Shown here: in pieces, positions 14,501 through 27,700 of the stretch
Layout: each line of letters starts with the position of its first letter
How positions within the stretch are numbered: position 1 is the first letter of the stretch
The notes under the pieces: model-generated
The model's database searches: none
What the model was told of the DNA's origin: nothing
The model's input: the letters and a program-made list of their open reading frames with translations, nothing else
Assembly (NCBI GenBank): GCA_009767595.1
Contig: VSDK01023828.1
Location: forward strand, 654,583-718,582
DNA length: 64,000 bases
DNA from: Symbiodinium kawagutii
Lineage: Eukaryota > Sar > Dinophyceae > Suessiales > Symbiodiniaceae
Reading direction: 5' to 3'
Program-made: the position numbers and the translations under genes

Positions 14501-17500
14501 ACCAACAATAATAAGGGAAAGAATGATTAATGATAGGGGAACCAGAGGTACGGGGTTTAGACCCACAGTCACTTTTGTGTTTTGAGGTATAAGTATCTTT
14601 TTGAGGCATAGCTATCTACTTGTGTTGGATGGAGAAAAAGACACAGATCTACTTGTAGGACACCACAAACACTACGCGGCTGGTGGCCAAATTCGTATGG
14701 ACAACCTGGCAAGGACCTTGCGCTGATCATTGACAACCCGACATTTCAACATACTTGACTTCGGTCCATAGCTTTGAGTTACCATTGAGACAAATTCATG
14801 CCACTTTCAATCTTTTATTGTGTTATGATTGAAGATGACAATACTTGCTCCTGAAAATCCCTTTGAATAGACGATGCTCTCTGGCAACGATCTTTATCAA
14901 CGATCGTTCACTGTCCTTCACCATCCTTCTCCATGATTTGAGTACATCTTTCCAACCATCCAAATATAGACACTTTTCAAACCATGGCGTAAACCAACCA
15001 TCCAAATATAGAAGCCATCATGATATTCACCATCATTCACCAAACATAAAAAACACCTAGAAACCGTCAATCATTTTATTGTAATAAACCAACCATAATT
15101 TGGGGGTACCCTAGGGCTTCAGAAACACCCAAAATATCTTAACCTCAGAAACCTCTAGAAACCTCAGTAAAAGAACCATTCACCACCCAAATTAAAACAA
15201 CATCATATTTGTATTCACCATCATTCACCAGATATAAAAACGCTAGAAACCCCCTTCACCAGATGTAAACATCTCTATAGAAACCCCATTCACCAGATAT
15301 AGAAAATCCCTAGAAACCCACCATCCTTCCCCGTGGTCACCGTACGAGTCAGTTGCCTGTGGGCTTCCACAGGTGCATCGCGCCTACCTGTGCGCGGCCT
15401 TGTTGGGCATCGCCTCTGTGCTGGCACTGCTGCGATTTGGCGTTGAGGCGAAGGAGTTGGTGGGGAAGGATAGGTAGTGATGAAGCTGGGGAATTAGCTG
15501 GTTGAATATTATAGTTTGCGAATATTATTATCCAACCATCTACAATAGCTAACCTATTATCAGTAACCATCCAGAATTATAGACCATCAAGTTAACAAGC
15601 TGGTGAATTAGCTGGTTGAATATTATATAGTTAGTTAGTGATACTGACATCAACATAGGATGGTTGAATATTACAGTTGGTGAATATCAACTAATATTGA
15701 ATATTAACTGGTGAATTAGCTGGTTGAATATTGAATACCAGTCAGTGAAAGTTACTTGCTTCATCACTAACCATCAATATTCACCACTAATGGCGATGAA
15801 GCTGGTTGAATATTCAATCAAAACACAATGTTGATATTGAATATTAGTTATAGTGATAGTTACGATATTAATGTTGATTCAGCAACTGGCTGGTGAATAT
15901 TAGTTAGAGATTCTTGATTGAGTCAAATGTTTTTGTTGAGCAAATAATGTTGGTGGTGATTGTACATGGTTCTGAACCAAGTATTCGTCTTTGGTGGTTA
16001 TTGATCTACGTTTTTTAGCAATCCCTTATTGTTATATAACCATGGTCAGTGATGTTTATAGGCAAGCTTTTGCTTATTTATTAGCATCTATTCAGCTCCC
16101 AAGTTGGCTGAGTAATACCAAATGTTCACCAGAAACAACTATATCATCTTGAATGCTTACTGTATTAGTTCTTAATTATCATGGAAACCATTAATTATCA
16201 GCATTATAGTTTATAATAACCAACCGATTATCAATATATCCAACAATTTATAATAACTAACCCATTATCAGTAACCATATCTTATTATAATAGGATATAT
16301 GTGAAATGGCTGTGATTTTAATAACTAACATTCATAGCTATTATGAATACGAACCTATTATCAGTTTAGCATGACCATCAAGTTAAGAAGCCGGTGAAAT
16401 AGCTGATTGATTCTTGGACAGCTGGGTGGTTAGTTGGACTCAGCTTGTGAGGTGAGGAGCTTCGCCCCGTGGACTTGAACTAGCAGTTGAGGGGCAGGTA
16501 ACCAAATATTAGTTAACAAGCTGAGGTTTGTTGGATTAGTTTGTGGTTTTCAGGTTGATTTTTTTTTGAAACTGTTTTTGTTCACTCTTCAACTGCTGTT
16601 TGAACAGCTGGTTGATGATGTTTGCTGGTTCATACTATCGTGATAGCTATCGCCATCATTAATTGGCTAATTGATGCTCGAGAAACGGGTGTAAGAACGG
16701 TCATCAATGGTCGTTGATAAGCTGCCAATTGATGCTAGATATGAGGGTCTATCGGCCGATTATGTTGCATTGTGCGTGTATGAGATACCAATAATCCTGA
16801 TGTACGAGTGAAGGCACTGGTGATGCTGGTTGATGACGGCTGATGACGGTTGATGCCATTGTGCACCATATAACCATGGCTGTCAATGTTTCATTGGTGG
16901 TGAAACAATTGTCATTGCAAACTAAGGTGCATCATGGCTTGTTGTCGATGAACGGATTAGTAATGAAACTATCGTCACTGAATGGTTGTGCCCCAGCTGA
17001 TGATGGTAGATGAATTTTGGATGATAGTGGATGACGGTTATATAATGTGTTCGATAATTAGAGTTTATGTTTAGTTGTGCTTCCTGATGGTTATTCGTGG
17101 TTCATCATGTCAACCGTGTTAGTCAGTGTCCCACTAGTACTCATAATTTCTTGTCGAAGATGGTCATTTGTGGTTAACACTGTGGTTGTTTACTCATGGG
17201 ACACTGTGGACATCCCTGAGGCATTTCGCTTGTTGGTTGATGGTGAAGCGAATGATGGTGAAGACGCTGGTGACAGCTGATGATCGTTGGAGGGTATCAA
17301 TGGCAAATCATAGGTCAGTGGTGTATTAGCACATGGTGAGTCATAGACTAATGGTCATCAATACAAGTCACAGGTAACAATCATAGTTGTAATTTGATAG
17401 TTAGTGGTAGTTCGTCTTTTTTTGATGGCAAGTCGTTGGTACAGTAGGGGCTCGTTGCCGTTGGTGCATGATATGGTGATTCAATATTAATTTTGTTGAC

Positions 17501-20500
17501 AACGGCTGATGCTTGACTCATGATGGTGACTCATGGCTGATGGCTATCATTGGGAGAGCAAGCAACCATGAAAGGGTACTCCACGATTGATAATGGTCAC
17601 TCATGGTGAATCACGGGCAATTGGCAAGCCATCTCAGATTGCTCAAAATGGTATAGTGATGGTGGGTATTTATGGTCAATTTCAATCTGGATAGCATGAG
17701 TTAATAATGGTTTGTGTAGATTGGCAAGTCTGAGTTGTGCTCAATAATGGCAATGATGCTCGAAAGTGATTAACACAGGTTGATACTGCCGCGTTCTATA
17801 TAGTTAGAAAAGGTTAGTTCTGGTTACAGGTATTTATGCCAGATTAGCCGTTGCTATCCTCACATTAATTCTGGCTACTTTCAGTCAGCCAGTTCTTCTT
17901 TTGCCTTCGTGAAACGAAAGTGCATTTCATGACTGTACTATACGCATGAAACTAATACCTGATCCAGTAGAACTGTTAGTTAGCCACATATTACTCCCCA
18001 TCACTTTATTTCCTGCACCTTGTTTGCTTCGAAACTCCATCACCTCCGCTTGGTGCTGCTCTTTTAACGCGGAACGCACAGGGCGTCCTCTGTACGTTGC
18101 TGAGTAGTGCGATGACAGCGGGCTGTTGCTGGTTAGCTGCTCGGCAAACATTATGAGGGATCCATAAACCCTCCGTATTTGAAGGACAACTATTGATGGT
18201 TCACAACGGTGATAATTGTGCCCGTGTGTTGGCATTGACACTGTATACCATTCACTGCATTAATTGACCCTCTTCAAATTTAATTGGTTTGTTTGCGTCT
18301 CTGGGATTTCCATTCCCAAAGCGGACTTGGTGAAAGCAGGTGGGTTTGAGGGGGGCAAAAGACATGGTATTTTCACCTAGGGTCAACAAATGTTTTGTTG
18401 ACAAGCTGCGATTTACGGGAAATGATAAACGTCACTTATTCCCAAGGCGGGTGTCTTTGGAGGATACTCCATGTTTTGAATACTGCATTGCCATCCTGTT
18501 TTTTTTGCTGCCAGCAATGGGTTGAATCATTTGATCAGAATCTGCAGCTCGATCTTCGAGGGCCTGTTCCTTGGTTTATTACTATAACTGACTGCTATTG
18601 GATGGTTCAGGGATACGATATTTTGAGAAGCACCCATATGTGTTTGGACATATAACATACACGTTCACGCAACATAGTTTACTATGTCCTCTCGCAATCC
18701 ATGAAACACAAATCCAGCACTAAACAAGCCATGACAAGCACAATAATCCAATGGCCTTCTGCAAGCTGAAACGGCACATGGATGTAGAAGCATCACCCAT
18801 AATTTTGCGGGTGCACTCATTGTAGCTATACAGGTACGTTGCAAGCATTGGGCATTCACTTTCGCAGTGGATGCATTATTGAAAGATTGTTGATCTTTGA
18901 TTTACATGTGACGGTCAACGATCCATCCCTGCCTTACGGAGGTCCTCTCAGTGCCGGATCCATCCTTGCCGTGGGCTCGTCCAGGTGTATTTCCTCACCC
19001 AGGCCCTGGTGAATGTTTTAGAGAAGCTGATCGCAAAGTCCGGACACTCAACAGGACGATCCACGCACTCATCCATCCCCTGGGTATGTCTACATGCTGC
19101 TTTCACCAATTCTGAAATAAAATCATGATGAGTGTGGGCTGGTCAAGGGCCGAAAAAGTACAGTCGTTGGAATTTGATGGATTTGAGTTGAGAATCAAAC
19201 TGCTTTCTGAGGTATAGTATAATCGATGTTACCTGCCCCAAATTCTATGAGCTTGTTACCTGTATCACCCATGGTGTGCAGAGCATACTACAACGTCGCT
19301 TCAACCCTGACGTTTGCCCGCGCGCAACAGGAAGGCTTTCCCTAGTCTCAAATTCCTGTGCAGGGCCGTTGTTTTTGAGTTTCTGAGTTGACAGACCCTA
19401 ACCCTAAACCTCAAACCCTAAACCAGAAACCTGAAACAGTAGAACGCTAAACTCTAAGACCTCAAACCCTAAAACCATAAACCCTAAACCACGTTAACCT
19501 TTCACAAGATCCTCTGTTGCAGTGCCTCATTATAGGTGTGGGCGAACGTCCGGGTTGCGGACTACAACGTTGTAGCGAAGTTGACGGGAACCCATCGCTG
19601 ATGGCGGCCATGACTTCTCAATACACAGGGGTACTCCCCAAATCATCCAAGAGTTCAATCCTTTCTAGTAGTACACCCACCAAAACTTTGGGGTTTTCTA
19701 TTTTGAGAACTATCATATGGCCAGCTGGGTCAATATATTGCTAATCAATCAATGATTCACATCCCGACAGTTCGACCAGTCTGGTCATCGGATGTTCACC
19801 AGAGTTTTGACCCACAGCAATGTCTTAGCAGGTCAAAATTCAGATCTTGCTTGACTTCACAGAATAATTGTGTTGCCTCATGAGCGGCAATGAATCCAGA
19901 GTAGGAGCAATGGGTGCCCAAAGAATTTAACATAATTGGCAGTGGGTCAAAACCCTGTACTCCTGGTTCCCTATCATTAACCATTGTTTTCCTTATTATT
20001 GTTGGTGGAAATCCCCCATTAGTTGGTTGGTTAACTGCTTGACCCATAGCCAATTTAACAGCTCAATCTCACCCCGAACACTGAAGCTCATGGAAGGATC
20101 AGAGACTTTTCCATGAAGCGATGCCGTGCTGGTACGATCTTTTTTTTGAAGGGCTGGTGGTTGGGAGGGAGCCAGGGAGCTAGGGGTATCCTGATAGCCC
20201 TTTTCACTGCGGAGCCAAGGATCTACAAGGAGTACCCTAACCTAATTGTAGCTGATGTTTACGTGAATCAGTCACCATGAGTAGTTGGTCACTACGAAGC
20301 ATTTCCGAGTACCAACTCCCCAGCGAGTCTACCCAGGTCCAAGGGCGAGGGCGCCTACCGTGGCATCGAGTCTGGGCAACTCAGCAGTTTGTGATCCTCC
20401 AGGGCTTGATGAACAGCTTAGGGCTTGGTAAATGGAAGGACTTAGAACGGTGATGATTGGTTATAGATGGGGCTTATAGAAAGCCTCAGGGATTGTTAGT

Positions 20501-23500
20501 GATATTTCATATCTGTTCGTGATTCATGGCGCTTAGTTCTTACCTCATTCTATTTCATATTCCCACTCACGTGATATTACCACAGACAAATTTCTGGAGC
20601 GGAGTCGTAGATTTGCCGGAGCAGCAAGCAGAGGAGATGGTCATCCAGTCAAAGCAATAATGACATATGATATGATGACCATGACAGGAATGATTCTTTT
20701 GCAAGGACAACCATTCTCCTTGGTCACCATCGTTCGTGGTTTCACATACTGTAATTAAGTTCTAACCATCAAGCTAAATGCAGGTCCTAGGATGATTTGG
20801 TTTATTTAATTCACACTCAGATTGGAGTCTGTTGGTTTCAAACCATGTGCAAAGAACCTAGTGGTATGAGCAATCACCAACAATGGTATGAACAGGGATG
20901 GTATCAACAAATGGATTGCCTGGGTCTTGAAGCTGATGCTTAGCAACAAAAAACTATGTACCCAAAACAACAACACAACTTAGCAAGGACGATGCCACCA
21001 CCACCACCACTACCAACAACGACAACAACAACAACAACAACAACGACAACAACGACAACGACAACGACAAGAACAACAAGAACAACAACAACAACGACAA
21101 CAACAACAACAACAATGACAACACAATCAATAAAACAACAACGGTACAGTGTACAGTAAACTCTGGAACAACAGGTATACTACATTTTAATTTCACACAA
21201 GCAGTGGAGGGACAATCAGTTGGGAGATGGTGCTTCCCTGATGAAAACTCCAGAATGTTGCTGGTATTTTCAGAATGTTCTCATTGCTGAGATGATTGGG
21301 GATAGGTTTACGCCTTCCCTATCACAGCGTTGCCAGATGTCGCCACAAAGATATCAATCATCAATTTCAACCAACTTCTTGTGGTGAATTTGTGTAAAGC
21401 ATGGCTTGTGTTGATCCTCACCACCGGTTATTGGCGGATATCAGTTGAATCAGTCGGCAACGATCCTTTGGAAACCAGGTAACGATTCAGCAATAGGTAT
21501 TGGTAACGATTCATTATTGATACTAAATACACCAATCATTCCAACATTTGGTATCAGCTCGAAATTGATGATATCAAAACATGTTAATGTACATGTTGGT
21601 GTTTCTCAACATTGGGTACTCCCAAATCACCCACTATGAATCATTTTCCGTAATAAACCAGCTATTTTTTGGGGTCCCCAAACTGGCTCGAGAACTCACC
21701 ATCTATAGTGGTTTGTGTCCCCTACTATTGTTGCATATTATCCCCCATGATTAACCATCAACCATTGCTTAATCAGGTAGATCATTCCATTAACCATCGG
21801 GTAATCAGCTATAATCATTAATCACTGGTTATTATCCCCTACTATAGTTGGTTAGTATCCCCCATACTATAGATGGTATGTATCCCCTACTATAGTTGTT
21901 AAGTATCCCCTACTACTGGTTAGCTTCACCATTGGAACACCTTCCTGGGCACCACCACGTGGGCGTCGCTAACCGAGGTCCGCGCCCAAGAGGTTGGACG
22001 ATCCAGCTGGGGGAATGGTCGTAGGTCTAGCGGAAGTGGTGCCTGCTACTTTGCTAAGTTGGTTTGAATGGATAATAACCATTAAAAACTTAACCATGAT
22101 TTCCTATTTAAATACTAAGGTAACTTAATGAGGTGGAAAAAATGGTTATTATCCATTATCATCCATAGTAAATACTAAAGGATGATAATAGGTATTTACT
22201 ATGGATTAAAATTGATTACAATGGATAACAATAGGGTCTTACTAGTGGTCTACCGATTATAAGGATAACAATAGGGTTTCACTACCTAAGTCAGTACTTA
22301 GGGGATTACAATGGATAATAGGGATGAATCGAGGGCAAACCAACTCCAGGGGATTATAATCTATATGCATTACAAATTATACAGTAAGCAACAACAATCC
22401 CCTAGAAGGATGTTGGATAATTGAGAAGCTTTTGGATTATTTGTGGATGGTATAATGGACAGTAATAGGGATCAATAGAGGACTATAACCAGCAGGGTTA
22501 ACAATTATACCATATAGTGATTATCATATGGGGGGTTCTCAAAATAGGAACCTCCCAAAATGGATGGTTTAGTACTACAAATGGTTGATACAAAGGATGA
22601 TAGGGGTACCCCTACGACTTGAGAAACACCCACTTAGTTAAGTTGGTGAAAAGCTAGGGTGACTACTACTTATGGTAGATATAAGTATAGTGAAATGGCA
22701 AATCTTAAGCAACACTGGAGGGGCACCACTCTGTAGGGGATAAATAACCGTGACAATAGGATGATAATTTACCAACTGGATGCTATTGCTGGACCTAGGG
22801 GACAAGTTCCAGTATGCAAATAATGATATGGAAACTAATGGGATGTGTAAGATGCTTGGGTAGTTCTAGGGGACAGTGATGGGTAAAAATAAGCAATTTA
22901 TGGTAATAAGAAATTCATGAGGACTATAGTATGGGCAATAATGAACTATGTTTATGCACTCTCATTACTGGAAAACACATGGGATTTATTTTTGCTAATG
23001 CATCTCTGTCGATTGATGCTCCTAAAATTAGCATGGTTAGCCTCTCATGATTTTCACAACGGATAGTAGTTGACCAGGGGTTGCCCAATGGTTGCTTGCA
23101 GTTTTAAGAGTTGACTACTGGTGATGACAGTAGCTTACTATTTCCCAGAGTGAAATGCTTTGATAGTAAAACAACTTGTGAATACTTGTGTGACTACTGC
23201 TTTGCTATACACAATGTTCCACTTAAGATTACCATCAACTAGTAAAACACAAGCATGTTCTATACCAAAAGATACTTGCTTGGCTTCTTGACTATGATTA
23301 GAGATGGTCAATAGTTGGGCCGAGAGTGATCAGCCATGCTTAGTGAATGTTGGTGATGAACCCTACTTTAGAGCAGTGTTGATACGTCTTTATAGGGGTC
23401 AAGGACATTCAATGGTTGATCATAGTTCCCAATGGTCTAAAATAAATGGTAATGTCCAATCATGATAAACGATGGTTGATAGCTGTTTGTTTTACTGGGG

Positions 23501-24707
23501 ATGCGAGGAGATGCCAGCCATCAATCATGCTTAATGAAAAGGGATGATTGGAGAACTAATGATCAGTGGGCTGCAGGATGCTTTCGCAGAGGGAATACAT
23601 ACCCAATGGATGAACCAGCAATAGTTGCAGTACGATCAATGGCCAACAGTGATAGGGCCCACCCAACTGACAGAGGGCTTGCCCTTTGGTAAACCAACAT
23701 GGCAATGGAAAATCTACCATTTTGTTAAGAAAATCCATCATTTTAGTGGATTTTCCATTGCCATGTTAGTTCACCGGAGAGCACCAACTCAGATCTACAC
23801 TGCCGGATCAGCAACGGAACATGAATTGCATCCCAAGTCATTGGAGTTGCAACTGAAGGGCGGTGTTTCTGCCCCCAACGTGGGCAAGGTAGGTGAATTC
23901 ACCCAAAGATTGTAAATGAATCGCAAGCCAGCGAACCATGGGCGTGATAACTTCTAAGCATGTTTGGGAAAGCATCGCTATGGGGTGAACACGACATTTG
24001 TTTCATGTGTGTTCACAACAGATTGTGTGAGGAAATGCAACAAAGCGTTGCAGTCAAGGAATGGCGAAAACATGTTAGACAATTTGTTATATATATATAT
24101 ATGGAACTGGCAATTGGACATACTAGTATTTTATCCCAAAAAATTGGAAGCCTCCTCAGACCGAAACAATCAATCCGTGTCTGAGAGATCGGGTAGTTGA
24201 TGTCTTTTCTTGGATAACCCGAACTTAATACAACTCTGATTAGCCATTGGTAAGACCCATATGTTGGCAAGCTGTGAATCTAACCAATGGATCAATATGA
24301 TTTGATTTCTGCACTCTGCAGCTGATTGCTCTATGGCTATGTACAAGGCTGGCCTGAGCGTGCCTCGCAAAACATGATGATGAAATTTGAATCATTAATA
24401 ACATTTGATAGCCATCGGTTCTTCAAGTCATGTTTGCTGTTTGCAGGTTCCACAAATGCATATTTTCTGGATTTTTCTGGTTAGTCATCGACCCCGCAGC
24501 CGTGCTCGCCGGCGCAGGTGTTACGGCATGCCAATCAGTGCGCTCTTGGTGTTCTGGGCTGTGGCTGGATGTCTACCAGGCGAGGCTTGACGAGGTCGAA
24601 TGGCTTGTCAATGGTGTTTTACTGATGATGTTTTCAGTGACTGCCAATTCTCATGACAAGTAACTATTGGTGAATCATTATACATGAATGGTGTCATGTT
24701 CAGGCAC

Positions 24708-24759
<52 letters not shown>

Positions 24760-27700
24760 GGTAATTCGATAGCAGGTGAAGTGTCATGTTGTTTGCCAAC
24801 GGCTCTATTGTTACTATTTGTTGGTAATTGTATAGCAAGTGCCTTGTCATGTTGCTTACCTGCTCAAGCACGGCGATTCATTGTTCTTATGTCTTGGTCA
24901 TGCAGATTCTGGTGCGGCAATCCTTGGGATCCCCCCGGTGAGCTGTAAATTGGATACGGGGGGGTCTTATGATGGGGAACCCCAAAAATGGTTGGTGCAG
25001 TATTGATTAAAGGCTAACAATGGTTATTAAAAGACGGGATCATACGCAACAATGTGGGTGTTATGCCAATGATTTGGGTGGTTTAATACTATACGTGATA
25101 AGTGTTGGGTGATCTGGGGGTGCCCCTATTTTGAGAAACCACCATACTTGGATGTAAACATGTACACCAGGCCCCCAAAACATGTACACAGCTTTTTGAG
25201 AGCAAACCTCGGCAACTAGATCTGTGTAGGAAAGTATTGAATCACTGACCTTTGCAAAAAGGGGGTCAGCAAGTGAGGGGGGGTCATCAAGTGTATAGCA
25301 ACTATCCTGAGAATTTCTGACATTTCATTGCAAAACCATCACATGATTGAAACAAGCACACATGCTTTGTAAGACGACGACACGCCGTTTTCCGTTGTTT
25401 ACTCATGCAAGTGCTGCATAGTAGACCCATATGTTCCACACCCAAAATGCAGCTGCGGTTATGGATCTTCCTTGCATGAAAATTGCCTTGAATAATTCAA
25501 CAAAAATGTGTGTGTCCATCAAATACTGATATATTCACTTCCATCATCAATCAACATGAAATCACTCAACAAAGCAACTGATTCTATCAACAAGTAATTC
25601 TCGTGAATCAGTGTGTTGTTGCTATAAGTTCATGGAACAGTCGCTGCTTGCATCCCAAAATTCCTGATGAACAAGCGCAGATGCACTGGGTATGGGTCAA
25701 TACCACTGGCGAACCTTCCACCAATGACTAATGACCAAACGAGCTTTTTACATATGTGAGTTACTGCCCCTGTTTGGGTTGGTTCAGTGCTTGACCCAGC
25801 TCGCCATGTAAAAAAGTCGTCAAAGTTCTGTGTTGTCAGCGGGTATCTCCAGAACCACTTGTAGGTTGGTGATTTTAGTCATTTTTTGATTTTCCGTAGT
25901 AATCATTATCCCATGGTTGGTTGACAAACATATCTTCCATACAGGTACGTCGAGTCCTGACCCTAATAAACTGGCGGTGCGCCCCGTTTTGTCAGCAAGG
26001 TGTGATGCTGGCACCGATGAGCGAAGTCTATTTCCTTGCCATGTTCATCGTCATCCTTTGCCCCTCGGCGATTGTGCAGGTGGTTCAGGATGGTACCCCC
26101 CAGCTGCTTGGATTTAGGAACCAAAATGAAGGCGCTATCAGAAACACGAGTGTTCCTGGAGGGTGTCCACGCTAGCATCATGCATTAAGATCATGCGTGT
26201 AAAGCATGTTGATTCAGATCTTTGGGATATGGGGGTTTCTTAAAATAGGAACCCACAAATGGTTAGTTTATTAAACGGGTAATATGGGATGATTTGGGGG
26301 TCCACCTAATTTGAGAAACCAGCATATGGCAACAGTGCAAACGCCATTTGCTTGTTGTTTGTTCCATATGCTTGCACCAGGAACCATGAGAATCCAAGAG
26401 TCAATCCAGGCTCACTCGGGGTTTGGTCAACCGGTCATAACAGAACCCGATTCACTTGGCCATGTGCTGAGACACTGATCCCTTGTCGCAAGAGGGTCTC
26501 CCCGTGGTGTGACGTAGTTGGTGGTTTTTCCGGACGGCCACCAGTGGATGTTGGGTCGCTCAGACCGTGTCATCCAGCCGTGGATCAGTTGGGCCTACCC
26601 CTCGCTGGGAAGCAATCCCCCAAATGACTAATCACCAGTCGAGCTGTTGGGTTCGGTTCACTACTGCCAGTTTTGGGATGGTTGGTGGCTTGACATGTTA
26701 GGGCCATCTCCCATATCCCTATAAGACTCATGCAGATGCAACCCCGAGTGCTTTGACCATATCTTCACACTGCGCAGGAAAATAACTGAAATAAAGAATT
26801 CTTTGATCATCATCAAACATGGTGTTTGTTTTTGGTCCATTAATGATTGGATGAATTATTTGACATTTTGATGGTTGGATGCATTTGCCAGCAGAAGAAT
26901 ATCTGCCAACGATGATTGACATTTTGACATCAACGAACAGTGCTAAAATCATAGCAACTCCATGCAACTCCTACAATAGTCACCATTTGTTTTCATTGCA
27001 CACCCATTCTTTTGTCAAACTATTTGACCTTTTATGTACTACGTGGCGTGTGCATCATTGGTATACCTAGAATTTGTCGTCCTCTCAAAGGGGACAGGTG
27101 GTTCCTTACAGTAAAGGATAGAAGAAACCCACCGCCCTTTGACCAAGAGAAGACATTATGTTTTTTGGCGATCCTGTGGGCTTGCTCAAATCAAAGAGAA
27201 GCCTTATTTTGAGGCATGGAATTCTGAACAAAAACCAATCCAATTGATATAAGCAGAAACCAGCATGGACAAATTGTGAATGTATGTAGGTCTAGTACAC
27301 ATGTGGTGAGCTCATGCTAGGTCTCAGAATATCCTATAGTCCGACAAGCATGTTTTTTATTGAATGCATGAACCGTTCGTCCCGCTTGAGGTGGCGCAAG
27401 TGTGACCTTTTTGATCTTAATCCGAGATCCCGTGTGTCACCTGGTCGCACTCCCGGTTTCGCTTGCTGTTGCATCGGCGTTCCTTACATGGCACCCCCAA
27501 CCCCGGCCCCTTCCAAAGACGAACATTTTGGTGAACCGACTCCTGGGCTCAGAATCAACCAGCCAGGCTGTGAGGCACGGCTTTCTTGTGGGCGTGTTGC
27601 GACCTGGAAAATCCAAGAAGGTGACATGGGGGTTTCTTAAAGTAGGGAGCCCAAAAAATGGTTGGTTTACTGTTATAGATGGTTATAACTAGATGATTTG

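Noticed and set aside
17927..18241. 104-codon minus-strand open frame
   Set aside because: No recognisable domain, lies in a proposed intron on the opposite strand, and is no longer than chance frames elsewhere here.
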